Shown one piece after another: positions 10,415-22,332 of a stretch of 24,854 bases of DNA. This stretch comes from Ministeria vibrans ATCC 50519. Lineage: Eukaryota; Opisthokonta; Filasterea. A program made the position numbers and the translations under genes. The notes below the pieces were generated by a model. It was not told the DNA's origin. It ran no database searches and was given only the letters and a program-made list of their open reading frames with translations. The stretch's first letter is position 1. Each line of letters begins with the position of its first letter. The stretch is from positions 14,315 through 39,168 of the forward strand of contig CALSCP010001992.1 of the NCBI GenBank assembly GCA_943704425.1. The letters are read 5' to 3'.

Positions 10415-13400
10415 TTGGTGCGGCCGAAAGTGTGGCGGTAGACCCGGCTGTCCTTCAGGCTACACGTCGAGCACAGGACCGGGTGGCTGCAGCGGTGGCT
10501 GTGCGTCGGTGCGCTGTCTTGACAACGTTGCTTACTGCGGTGGCTGCACCGGCTACACCGGTACGTCGAGTCGATGCTGCAACATCAAGACGTGCAGTCC
10601 CGGCTCAGTCAGCAACGGTCAGAAGACTGCGCCTACCAGCAACGCTATCGACTATGCACAATACTACTCATACCGTTGCAACACTGGCTACGCAACCTCG
10701 TCGGCCGGTACCTCTCATGGCGGGAGCAAAACCTTTTCGCGCCAGTGTCTGTGTAACTCGGGTGAGTCGGGATCGTGCTACTTGTCCAACACAAACACAG
10801 GTTGCAACCGTGTAAGCTGTGGCAGCGCACAAGCGGCTCCCATTCAGGGTACACGATCGCAGAGTGGCACTATTTATGCCGCGGGTTCCCCCACCTCCGT
10901 CACATTTACCTGCAACAGCGGCTACACTCACAACGGCAAGGGTACCTCGTACACGGGCCTTGCCTCGTTCACGCGTACTTGCTCTGAGTCCGGTGACTTT
11001 TCGGGTACCTACTCGTCGCAGTGTCACAAGATTCAGTGCCAGGCACCCCCAACCAAGTCAGGCTACGGCCAGTCGACCACCAGTCCCGTCGAGTACAACC
11101 AGTTTGTGACGTACACCTGCCCCACCGGTCAGACTACGACGGGTGCGGGAACGTCGGTCGGTGGCGTGCGCACGTTCACGTCCACCTGTCGCTCCACCGG
11201 AAACTACGACGCGCTCGTGACCTGCCAGCCGGCGAGTTGTGGCACTCCTCCATCGCTCACTCAAGCGTCACCCTCGAGCACCGCCGTCCGCACGTCCGGT
11301 CAGTCGGTCACGTACACCTGCTCCACTGGCTACTCAACTACGTCGCAAGGCACCCAGTCGGGCGGCCTCACCAGCTTCACGCGCACCTGTCAGACGACTG
11401 GTCTCTACACGGGCACCTACTCTCGCTGCGAACTCATCTCGTGCGGCACCCCGCCCGGTGCGCCCCCGAACGCCGCGCGTCCCGGCTCGGTCGTCACCTA
11501 CCTTGCCAAGGTCTCCTACTCGTGTAACACTGGCTACACCCTCAATGGTGCGGGTACGGCCAAGGGCGGCGGCAAGACCTGGTCATTGCAGTGCCAGGCG
11601 ACTGGCGCCTTCACCGGCTCCACCTCGCAGACGTGCACGCGCGTCACCTGTACCGAGGCGCCCAGCGTTTCGTTTGGATCCCGCTCCGCCTCGTCCGCCA
11701 CCTATGGCAACGTCGTTTCGTACTCGTGCCTCTCCGGCTACACCATCAACGGCGACGTGAACGGCGCGCAGACGTTCACACGCAGTTGCCAAGAGTCCGG
11801 ATCCTGGGGCAACCCTTCCATTGGCAATGGTGTGTGCGAACCCATTCGCTGCGGCGCGCCCCCTGCCGTCACGAGTGCCACCGCTTCGTCCTTTAACGTC
11901 CTCACCTACACCCAGACTGTCTCGTACACATGCGTCTCCGGCTACTCCTTTGACCGTCAGCCCGGCACCACCTCCAACACGGTGTACACGCAAACGTGCC
12001 TTGCTAACGGCCAGCTTTCCACTGACCAGGTGCGCACCTGCCTCAAAGTGTCCTGTGGTTCGCCGCCCGTCAGCTCAGAGGCCACGCGACCCACCACCGA
12101 GCGATTTTTTGAAGACATCGTCTCGTACACATGTAACACGGGATACACCGTCGATGGCAACGGCCTTGCTGCCACCTCTTTTACCCGAACGTGCCAGGCC
12201 GACGGCTCTTTCGCCGCGCCCGCCCCGAGCTCCTGTCAGATTGTCACCTGTGGGCCCGTGCCCACCTTCTCCAACACCCTGGCCCCACCGACTGAGTCGT
12301 TCACCTACAACAGCGACGTGCTCATCTCGTGCAAGTCAGGCTACACAGTGAACGGCCAGGGTACCGGCGAATCGTCTTTCTCCATCACTTGCCTTGCCAA
12401 CGGCGTCTACTCGACGGGCCAGCAGTGCCAGATTGTCACCTGTGGCGTGCCGCCTTCCGTACCCAACTCGCAACGCCCCACATCAAGCGTCTCCTACAAC
12501 GCGGCCGTCATCTACACCTGCAACTCAGGCTACTCCACGACGGGTCAGCCGTCCGCAACACCATCCATGTTTGCCGTTGTTTGCGGTGCCAATGGTCAAT
12601 TTACGCCCACGCAAACGTGTTCCAAGGTGACGTGCGGCGTGCCGCCGAACAGCCCGAACGCCGACAAATCGACGACGTCTTCCCTGCTCTTTGGCGACTC
12701 CGTGCAGTACGCTTGCAAGCTCGGTTACTCGGTCGACGGTCAGGCATCCAGCAGCAAGGACTTTACGAGCACGTGTCAGGCGGACGGCACGTTCACCAGT
12801 GGCGGCCAGTGTGTCGCCGTGAACTGCGGTGTGCCTCCCGCGGTGGGTCAGGCCACGCGCCCCACAGCTGCCGTTGCGTACCCGAACCAGGTCGTGTATA
12901 CCTGTGCTACAGGCTACACTACTACTGGTATTGCAGGCGTTGGCGGCACATTTACGCGCCTCTGCGAATTTAATGGCCTGTACTCCGCCGCGAGTACATG
13001 TCAGCCCGTCAGCTGTGGCAACCCGCCCTCCATTGCGAATGGCGTGCGCTCATCGAGCGCCCTTGTCTTCGGCCAGTTTGTGTCGGTCACGTGTAGTTCA
13101 GGCTACACAACAACAGGTGTCGCAGGCGGCATTTCCAGCTTCGACATGGTCTGTGGCGCTGACGGTCAGTTCACGGGCGAGCTCACGTGTGACCCGGTCT
13201 CGTGTGGCGCGCCCACCACGGTGCCCTTTACCACGACCCCTTCGAATGCTATTGTTATCTTCCCTCAGTCGGTGACCTACACATGCGCCACTGGCTACAC
13301 TCGCAACGCTCAGGTGGGCGGACCGGTCACGTTTACGCGCAGCTGCCAAGTCGACGGTACCTTTTCGGCCGCCGAGACGTGCCTCCCCGTCTCCTGCGGC

Positions 13401-16400
13401 TTCCCTCCTTCCGTGGCGCTTTCGAGTCGACCGAGTACGCCCAAGAGTTACTCGCAGACCACTGTGTTCACCTGCAACCTCGGCTACACCATCAACGGAG
13501 CGTCGACCGGCGCGAACCAGTTCACCATCACCTGTCAAGCGGACGCGACCTTCTCTCCGACGCAATCGTGCTTGCCTATCAACTGTGGCGTGCCACCGCA
13601 AGTGGTTGCCTCAAGCCGGCCGAGTGTGGCCATCATTTTCCCCAACACGGTCACCTACTCCTGCTCGACGGGTCACACGACTGACGGCGAAGTGGGCGGT
13701 CCCGTCTCGTTTTCGCGATCGTGCCAGAACGACGGTACCTTCAGCGACGGCGAGCAGTGTCTTGTCACCTCGTGCGGTCCCAACCCTAGCATTGGAGACT
13801 CGACCTCGGTGTGTACTGGCACCAACTACCTGGCACACTGCAACTACACGTGCGACTTTGGCTTTTCCTTCTTCAACAACCCAACGACGCGCACCTGCCG
13901 CGACAATGGTGAGTGGGACAACTCTAACATTGCGTGCGATCGTGTCTCCTGCGGCGATCCCTCTACCGTTGACTTTGCCGCTCGTCATTGTACTAGCGAG
14001 CATTTCCTCCACAACGAACTGTGCAACTACACCTGCCAGTCGGGCTATGTTTCCAGCGAAATCACGATTCCGAAGAAGGCGCGTGTGTGCAACGGCGGAA
14101 CGTGGAGTTGGCTCACGACGGCACTCGTGTGCGAACCACAGGCGTGCGTGGCGCTGCCCACGGTGGCACATGCCACGCCTGACGTGAGCTCGGCCGTCTT
14201 TGGCGATGTGGTCACGTACACATGCGAATCGGGATACACCATCACTGGTCAGGGCTCGGGTGCAGCGACATTTTCTATATCATGTCTTGCGTCGACTGCG
14301 TACACCTCAGTCGAGCAGTGTTTGCCTGTTGAGTGTGGCGTCGCTCCTGCCGAGCCACTCAGCACGCGTCAGACAGTCACACCTGTCGTCTACCCAAACG
14401 CAGTCACTTACGAGTGTTCGACGGGCCACACGGTGACCGGCACGAACAGTGGCAGCAATACGTGGGATCTGCCTTGCCAGGCGGACGGTACATTCCCCGC
14501 GGCGCTCGAAACGTGTCAGCCGGTTGACTGTGGCGCACCGGGTGCATTGGCACACTCGACGCGTCCTACCACGGCCGTTGTCTACCCCCTGTCGGTAACG
14601 TACTCGTGCGACACCGGCTACTCGCTTAGCGGTGTCTTTGGAGGCCTGACGTCGTTTTCGCGCCAGTGTCTCGCCGACGGTACCTACCAGGTGCCCACGG
14701 CGACGTGCATGCCGGTGACGTGCGGTGCCGCCGAGACTGTCACGTCTGCGTCCATGAACAACACCGCCTCACTTGTTTTTGGCGACGCCGTCCTCATCTC
14801 GTGCGACTCGGGCTACTCAACCAACGGTCAGGCATCGGGCGACAACACTTTTGTGCGTGAGTGCCAGGCCGACGGAACGCTGACGGCCAACGACGTGTGT
14901 GTCGCAGTCGCGTGCGGCGTGCCTATGGAGCAGCCGTTTTCGTCGCGCGCCGCCTCGGCCGTTGTGTACCCGGCCGTCGTGACGTACTCGTGCAACACAG
15001 GCTATACGCTGTCGGGTGTGGTGGGCACGACAGATACGTTTACCACGACCTGCCAGGCAGATGGAACGTTTAGCGCAGTGTCAGTCGCCTGCGCGCCCGT
15101 TCAATGCGGCGCACCCTCATCCGTGTCGGATGCACAGCACTCGGCGTCTCCTGTCGTGTTCCCCAACAACGTTACCTACACCTGCGACAACGGTTTCTCG
15201 ACAACAGGCACCTATGGCGATCCCATTGAGTTTACCCGCACGTGTTTGAGCACAGGTGTCTTCACGCCCGCGAGCGTTTGCATTGAGGTGCAGTGCGGTG
15301 CACCGGCGAGTGTCACGCACGCTACCTGGCCCACCGACCCTGTGTCATTCCCGACCATCGTGTCGTACACATGCGACTCAGGCTACACGACGACGGGCCA
15401 GCCGCTCGCCTCGAGCAACGCATCCATTGCTGAGTTCAGCACGACCTGTACTGCGACGGGTGTGTTCACGCCGGCTGCCGAGTGCCTCAATGTCGCGTGT
15501 GGCTTTGCGCCTTCGCTTAACTTTGCAACGATCGACACGAGCGCCTCGTTGGTGTACCTTGACGTCGCGACATACACATGCGACACTGGCTACTCCCTCG
15601 ACGGTCAATTCGGTGGTGCAACCTCCTTCACGCGTAGCTGTCAGTCGGACGGTACATTCACGGCGACGCAAACGTGCATGCCAGTGACGTGTGGTGCGCC
15701 GCCCACCGTTGGCAACGCAGCCTGGCCCACGGCCCCGCGTGTCTTCATGGAGACAGCCAAGTACGACTGTGCTGCGGGCTACTCGGTCAACGGTACTTAC
15801 GGCGCCGCCATTGACTTTACCATTACGTGCGAGAGCAACGGCCAGTTTTCTGGTGTCGGTGTGTGCGATCCAGTTATGTGTGGCGCCCCACCAGACGTGC
15901 TCTTGTCGACGCGCCCCAGCTCGCCCCTGGTCTACCCCGAGACGGTCACCTACTCGTGTTTGCCGCATCACACGCTGGACGCCCAATTTGGTGGCGTGGA
16001 CGTTTTCAACCGAACCTGCCTCGAGACAGGAACGTACTCGCCCGAGGAGACGTGCTCACGCATCACATGCGGCACGGCTCCCGCCGAGATCTTTTCTTCC
16101 AACAACGCCTCGAGCACTCTCATTACCTTTGACGAGTCGGTACTGTACACATGCGACCAAGGCTACACCATCAATGGCATGGCGTCGGGCGACGGCGAGT
16201 ACCTCGTCTTGTGTGACCGTGCGGGCGCCTTCTCTCTGGCGGAGACATGCGCACCCGTGTCGTGTGGCGTTCCCCCAGTCGAGGCACACAGTAGCCGCAA
16301 CGTCCAGTCGCTGGTCTATCTTGAGACGGTGGCGTACACCTGCGACCTGGGCTACACGCTGACGGGTCAGGCAGGAGGCACAGTCGAGTATGACCGCTCA

Positions 16401-19400
16401 TGCCAATTTGACGGTACTTTCTCGGCAGCGCAAACGTGTATGCCGGTGACGTGTGGTGTGCCCGTGCCCTTGACAAACGCGATGCGTCCCACTCAATCGT
16501 TTGTGTTCCCGCAAGCACTAAACTACACTTGCAACGTTGGTTACACCATCAATGGCAATGCGACCTCGGGCGCCAATTACTTTTCGGTGGACTGTCAGTC
16601 GGATGGCACCTACACGCCGCTCGTCGATTGCCTTCCGGTCGAGTGTGGTGAACCCGCGGACGTTGACAATGCGGTGTATGCACCAAGTGGCGGTCGCTAC
16701 TATCCCGAGACCGTTGTGTACACCTGCAGCGCAGGCTACGAATTGACGGGTGCCACTGGTGTAGGTCTGGCGCGCACTGCCACCTTCCCCAGCGCTTGCC
16801 TTGCGAATGGACAGTTTTCGCCGCCGAACAACTGCTCACGCATCAACTGTGGCGCGCCACGGCTCATTCCTGACGGTGACTATACCTGCCCGGCGGGCAC
16901 CTTGTTCAACGACGAGTGTACCCCGTCGTGTGACAATGGCTACATGTTGTCTGGCGACTCGCAAGCGATCACATGCGCGAGCGACTACCAGTGGCGCGAT
17001 TTTGGCGTGTCGTGTGTCGACCGCGACGAATGTGCTCTCAACGAGGACACGTGCAGCTCGCAGGCGCGCTGTTCCAACACGGTTGGTGGCTACTCCTGCT
17101 TCTGCAAGCAAGGCTTCAAGGCGACCCCGTCGGGTCAGGGTCACGGTGCTGACGGTTGTGAGGACATTGACGAGTGTGCGTTGCCAACCAGAGGAGGCTG
17201 CGAACAATTGTGTCTCAATGCGGTGGGCTCGTACCAATGCGGCTGCGATGCAGAGTACCGTCTGGCCTTTGACGATCGCTCGTGTGTGCCCATCAACTCG
17301 ACGTCGCCCCTCAACAACACCAACAGTTACGGTCCGGAGGCGTCCCCTGTGGCCGTTGAGATTCTTTCCATGTCGCCGTTTACCGGCTCGCGCAACGTCG
17401 AGACGACAGTCACCATAACGGGCAACAATTTTGACGGACCTACCGGCACCTGGCAATGTTCCATCCATTGGGCCGAGTACTACCTGCAAACAGGTATGAC
17501 GGTGGATGACGCGTGGACCACGGCGCCCGCGACCGTCCAAGGTAACACTGTGACGTGCATTATGCCGCCCGTGTACACAAGTCGTGCCGTTGTCATTGGA
17601 TTCCTTCTGGACGGCAAACTCGTGCGTCAGACCGGCGAGGACACCACCTTCATCTACTTGGGCACGCAGCCTCAGATTATGTCGGTGGTGTGGACACCCG
17701 ATTATGTTTCGCTGCAGGTGTTCTTCACGGTGCCCATTTCGGTGCACGTGGCGAACAGCAACTGCTCGCGCATCTTTGATGCACTCACCATTTCGCAGAG
17801 TCTTGGTGCTGGCGCAGTCTGCTCCGTGCCCGCATCTCAAATGATGCTGGTCACACCTGGTGGCCCGTACCCATTCCCTGGTCAAGACTTGAGCCTGCGC
17901 GTGCCCGGAGTCATCTTCAATGCAGAGCAGCAGTATGCGCTGGCAGCGGTGGGTACGGTTGATTTGTCGCCACCGGTTAACGCAAGCAAGCCTCAGCTGT
18001 CGCTGAAGGGCGCTTCAACCGTGACACCTTGTGTACCGCTGACTCTTGCGGTGTCGGTGCCATTTGGCTCGGGCGGTCGTCCGGTCACGTACACATGGAC
18101 GGTGACCTCGTCGGCGGGTGTTGATGTGACGGCGGTGCAGACGGCGCTCGACTCCGGTGTGAACCAAACTACGTTTATTGGCGGCGAGTCACTCGTGCTC
18201 GACCAATCGCTGCTCCTCTCTGGCCAGACATACCTTTTCAGTTTGACCGTCACCAACTTTCTGGGAGTGACGAGCGATCCGGCGACCCTGTCGGTCACGA
18301 AGGTGGCCAGCACAACGACGCCCGTTGTGACACTGCCAGCCACGTCGATGAACGTGCCGGCCGGTCAGACGGTGCACATTGTGGCGACGGTGGACACGAA
18401 CGCGTGCGGTGCGACGACTACGTCGACGCTCCTCTTCCAGTGGTCGCTTACTCCCGTGCTTCCCACGACGCCCCCTGCCAACGTGGACATGACACAGTTT
18501 ACGGGCACCGAGGTGTTCTTGCCCGCTGGCGCTCTCACGCTTAATGCCGCCTACACACTGTCGGCTAAGGTGTCGTGGCGCAGCCAGCCTGCAGACACGT
18601 CAACGGCGACAATGATGCTTACCGAGGTGGAGTCGCCGCTGCACGTTAGCATTGCCGGCCCCGACTCGGTTCACGTCGAGTCGACGCTGACACTGAGCGC
18701 CTCGTGCGTCGACCCAAACAACCTGCCCGGTGGCTGTGCTTTTACATGGTCGTGTGGCGTCGCCGGTGGCACCCCGTGTCTTTTCTCGACCGGCGCGCTC
18801 TCGGCCGCGGTTGCGTCCGGCTCGTCTCTGACCTCGTCGTCGCTCGTCATTGCGGCAAACGAACTGTTGGTGAACCAGAACTACACGTTTGTCGTGACGG
18901 CCACGAAGGACACGCGCAGTCAGAGCGCGGAGCATTTCACCGAGGCGCTTAATGAGGCGCTCAAGTCGCACGTGGTGGTGTCACTGGCGCCGGGTCAGAC
19001 GCCGCGCATTAATGTCGGCACGCGCTGGGGCCTTTATGCGATTGCGACCAACATTGGCGACAACATGTTTGTTCAGTGGAGCACACCGAGCATTGGCACA
19101 CCGGCAACATCGGTGATGGACCTGAACACACAGGCGAATCTCTGCTCCATCCTCAACGACCCGACCGACTATGACATTTGCATCAACCCTTTTGTGGCCA
19201 TTGGTGGTCTGAGCTATGCTATGCGGCTGACCGCGGTCTCGGGCATTACGGGCGCGACGGCTTCCGCCACTCAAGTGGTAGAGATGAACGCCTCGCCGTC
19301 GTCCGGCTCGTTTGTCGCGACGCCCGCGACGGGCGGTCAATCCGCCTACTCGGTTGTGAACGGTGGCACAATCTACAGCTTTTCGATGCCCGGTTGGACC

Positions 19401-21269
19401 GATGTGCAACAGGACACGCCGCTGAGCTACGAGTACGGCGTAGTTCGTGAAGATGGCAACTACATGCCGCTGTCGGTGGGCGCTGCGGCGCCACAGATGC
19501 AACTCCCCGCGCCGCTGGACGGCTCTTCTCAAGTGGTCGTGGTCGGCAAGGTGAGCGACAACAAGGGCGCGACAACGACGCGCACCCAGCAGGTGGCTGT
19601 GACGTTTACGCCTTACTTCGGCCGCGTGCCGGCGGACGATGCGCAAATGTTGACGCGCTCGACGACACTGCTGCGTGCTGCCGTGACGCAGTACAAGAAG
19701 GTTCCCGACGTCGGCGAGTACCTGACGTCGATCTACCTGATTCTGACCGACTTCAATGCGAACACAGGACCGCAGTGCACCAACTCGACGATCGAGGAGA
19801 GCGTCGATCACTCGATGCTTTCGGCAGTGCTCTCGGTGTACAACCAACAGGCTCACACCGCCGCCAATCTGCAGCGCATCATGGGTATTTTCTTGGCGGG
19901 CCTTTACAAGGGCGCCGACTGTCTGTCCGTATCGCTGCGCAAGCGATTTGTCTCGTCTGTTTCACAAGTGCTGAGCACGTTTGCCGCTTCCAACTCGGCG
20001 GTGCTTACGGACGCGGTGCTGCGTGAAGTGACGGCCGTGCTCAATGGAGTGTTGCCGACACCCTCTGCGTCGAGCAAGGTGTCGCCCGATGACGCGACCA
20101 AGGCACTCATTTCGCAGACACTGTCGGTGCTGTCGACGCTTGGTGCTCTCTCGGGTCCTAGTCTGGTACCGGGACAGTTCATGCTGCAGTTTCCACCCGA
20201 GTCTGGCTACGAGGGTGCCGTGAGCACACCGTCATTGGTGCCGTCGGCGGCTGTGCCGCAGCCCGGATCCACTTCGGGCCGACGACGCACGACGGGCATG
20301 CTGCCCTACGCGGGTGTCAAGTTTGTCGGTACATGCACCAACAACGAGCCGTACTGTGCGTCAGGAGTGGTCCTGAGTGAGTCCAACATTGCCTACTGGG
20401 CCGACGAGGTCAACTGCACGTCTGCTGCCAGTGCGGCCGACTGCTTCTTGACGGGTGTGTGGAACTCATGGGACACGGATCCATATGATACGCCCCTTGA
20501 CGCCCTTGGTGTCGCCGCCACCATTGTCACCAAGGTGGTTGACTTCCGTCTGTTTCATCACGACGGCTCGGAAATCCTGCTTGATCAATTCAACGGCCAG
20601 CACAACGAGACCATCGAGTCAAGTTTGACCTTTTACCTGCCGGTGCAACCAGGCATTCTTGATGCGGGTGCCATTCTCGGTTGCTATCGCTGGAATGGCG
20701 ACTCGTGGACAACGACGGGCACAGAACTTGCACAGACACTGACGGTGGGGCCCACCACCGCTGTGGGCTGCCGCGGCACCTCGACGGGCACCTATGTGGT
20801 GGGTCAGCTGTCGGGTGGTGCGCTTGGACAGAACTCGGGAACGTCGTCGTCGATGCTCGTTATCATTGTGGCCGTTGTTGTCGTATGTCTCCTTCTGGTG
20901 CTTTTGCTCCTGCTACTCGTGGTCCGACGCCGCCGACAACAGAAAGTGGTGATGACGTCGGCGACACCCGGTCAGTCGTTTGACGTGGGCGGTGGTGGTG
21001 CGACTGCGAATAGTGCCGACAGCCTTGATAACTTGCCCGACTACCTGCAAAACTTTTTTATTACGCAAGGTGGCGGTGCGGCAGGTTCCGCATCTGGTGG
21101 CGCGAGCAAGGATGTGTACCACAAGCCGACACTTCGATTGGACAACTTTGGAGACGATGACGCGTCGCAGACGTACGAATCTGTGCCACGCCGTGCATCA
21201 CAGAGCCAATCAAGAGTGTTCCAGAACCCGCTGTTTGGTGATATGGATATGTCCGAGTCGGCGATGTAG
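10415..21269 (+). CDS. Giant sushi/EGF/IPT/REJ single-pass membrane protein, main exon (5' end unresolved)
   Basis: One 10.9-kb exon after acceptor AAAACAG (10414) encodes at least 3617 aa; a stop at 10407 shows an earlier exon is needed. Order: Cys-rich segment; about 33 CCP/sushi modules (10593-17015); two DxDEC calcium-binding EGF domains (17019-17285); an IPT/TIG domain (about 17355-17664); a REJ-type region (about 17990-19615, with FGSGGRPVTYTW); and a helical stretch. A GPS-like segment follows (CYRWNGDSW then VGC, about 20675-20810) without the usual HL-S/T cleavage site. The TM helix is 20853-20924, then RRRR and a 114-residue tail with an NPLF motif near the C-terminus. The family pattern indicates a cell-surface adhesion or recognition receptor; ligand unknown. 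No polycystin channel is present. No signal peptide is found yet. Confidence 0.92.
10593..17015 (+). repeat. Array of about 33 tandem sushi/CCP modules (about 195 bp each)
   Basis: Each unit is about 65 residues with four cysteines in CCP spacing. It opens with xCGxPP, has YxCxxGY after the second Cys, then FxRxC, and ends CxPV running straight into the next CG. I counted 33 by the junction pattern. Units 17 and 18 are shorter and carry an extra Cys pair (for example SVC, then YLAHCNYTC). The units are diverged at DNA level, so the array is not a recent expansion. Confidence 0.9.
20853..20924 (+). other. Transmembrane helix and stop-transfer of the sushi protein
   Basis: Twenty-four hydrophobic residues (MLVIIVAVV, then a Leu/Val run) are followed at once by RRRR. 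This is a type I topology with the sushi array outside. The basic stop-transfer and 114-residue tail argue against a GPI anchor or channel. Confidence 0.93.
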
Positions 21270-21282
21270 ACGAGCGGGTGAG

Positions 21283-21336
21283 AGAGATAGATTGAGAGAG
21301 AGATAGAGAGTGAAACAGAAAGGTAGAGGGAGAATA
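21283..21336. repeat. GA/GATA-rich 3' flank of the giant sushi gene
   Basis: Low-complexity GAGAGATAG-type sequence starts 14 bp after the stop codon and presumably lies in the 3' UTR. No AATAAA is seen just beyond it; only weak AATATTAAG-like sequence follows. Confidence 0.75.
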
Positions 21337-21527
21337 TTAAGTTGAGAGTTACAATGAAACAGTCATGAACCATAATCAAAAATGTAGTGTGTTGGACATA
21401 ATTATTATGATAGTCAAGCGGTTAGAGTTTCATGTGAGTGACGTGAGAGCCAATGAGTCCACTCTCGTTTGTTTATTTTCTTTTGTATCTTTGTCCTGCT
21501 CCTTAGCGCCTGTAAAACACGGAATGA

Positions 21528-21806
21528 TTGGATTGGCGCCGACAACGATCTCAAAGCGATGACTATTTTAGTGCCAACGCCTCGCTTTTGCCGGTCGGAC
21601 CGGAGCGCGACAGAGAAATATCCTACATTACCTTCGTTGAGAAAGGCCTCTCTACTTCTCTAGCTCGTGCGGAGCTCGTGCGTGGCCAACCCGGTGCGGG
21701 CTCTCCGTAGTCATTCGACATCTTGCTCATGATATCGCTCACAGAGAAACGGACTGCATGGCCATCGGGGAGTGGCTGCAACGCACTCGGCAGCAAAATT
21801 CATAAT
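21528..21806 (+). pseudogene. Possible decayed coding fragment, unrecognised
   Basis: The 614-bp gap between the sushi stop and the IFI6-like stop holds no intact gene. A coding-like stretch (NASLLPVGPERDREISYITF, then SLARAELVRGQPGAGS) ends at TAG 21708-21710. The frame one base back then reads VIRHLAHDIAHRE and EWLQRTRQQNS before TAA. The two could be parts of one gene tail separated by a one-base loss. Fragments are short and no family is recognised, so chance is possible. Confidence 0.25.
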
Positions 21807-21809
21807 AAA

Positions 21810-21815
21810 TTTAAT
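21810..21815 (-). terminator. ATTAAA polyadenylation signal of the IFI6-like gene
   Basis: On the minus strand ATTAAA lies about 70 nt after the IFI6-like stop (21884), inside an AT-rich patch. It is a common variant hexamer; use is inferred from position. Confidence 0.35.
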
Positions 21816-21883
21816 TCTTTTTTTCTTCTCGCGAGCCAGGGTTTTACTTGTACTAGAGCGAGAGCCGAGAAGGGTCGTCGCGT

Positions 21884-22212
21884 TCACGATTTGAAATAAG
21901 CAGGAATAACGCCCGCGGCGGCACCCAGAAGCGACGTCGTTGTGCCGACGGCCCCAGTTGCTCCGATCGACTGGAATACGGCAATAGCACTGCTCGACCC
22001 AATTGTTCCGCCGTACGTCGCCATCCACGATGCCGCGACGGTGCCCTTCGCGACACCCGCCGCACCAAAACCAAGCGCACCAACGGCAGCGGGCAGGCCA
22101 AACGTAACTGTGGCAACGCCTACGGTCGCAACCTAGGGAAAACAACACGATAACTTCTCCCACTGTCGTTCGATACAGCAGTCACCGTTTCACGTACCAG
22201 CAGTTCTGTATA
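21884..22212 (-). CDS. IFI6/IFI27 (ISG12)-like small membrane protein, 2 exons
   Basis: Exon 1 is 22212-22195 (MYTELL) and exon 2 is 22132-21884. The 62-nt intron has donor GTACGT and acceptor CCTAG, and the join is phase 0. The product has 88 residues, nearly all small and hydrophobic. Its core (LGFGAAGVAKGTVAASWMA, then GSSSAIAVFQSIGATG and LLGAAAG) is the Gly/Ala-rich ISG12 pattern of two membrane-spanning hairpins. Vertebrate members sit in mitochondrial or ER membranes and are interferon-induced. Similar proteins occur outside vertebrates without interferon, so function here is unknown. The gene is convergent with the giant sushi gene. A longer minus-strand ORF in another frame (22163-21711) covers the same DNA but lacks the motif. 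Confidence 0.82.
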
Positions 22213-22332
22213 CATTCCGATTTAAAGATAAGTGTAAAAAAATCTAAAAAGAAACTACGAGGAGTAAAGCAACTAAAGTTTAAACTTCCAATCAACTGCG
22301 AAAAGTGTATGATCGAACGGCTCAACCTCCTA
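22213..22332. promoter_or_regulatory. AT-rich upstream region of the IFI6-like gene
   Basis: AT-rich sequence with A-runs (on the minus strand, TTTTTTACAC and TTTCTTTTTAG) lies upstream of the start at 22212. It stops at the LRR remnant that begins at 22333. No defined box can be singled out. Confidence 0.3.

Noticed and set aside
10593-17015. CRISPR-like or satellite reading of the regular 195-bp periodicity
   Set aside because: Units are diverged, coding throughout, and keep CCP cysteine spacing.
16836-17885. 349-codon minus-strand ORF inside the sushi/EGF/IPT exon
   Set aside because: It is a shadow of the high-GC plus-strand gene, which has a clear domain order; the antisense product shows no family pattern.
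18981-19856. 291-codon minus-strand ORF in the REJ region
   Set aside because: Arg/His-rich shadow of the plus-strand frame, with no motif.
21711-22163. 150-codon minus-strand ORF over the IFI6-like gene
   Set aside because: Another frame of the same DNA carries the ISG12 motif with good splice sites; this one is Cys/Arg-rich noise.
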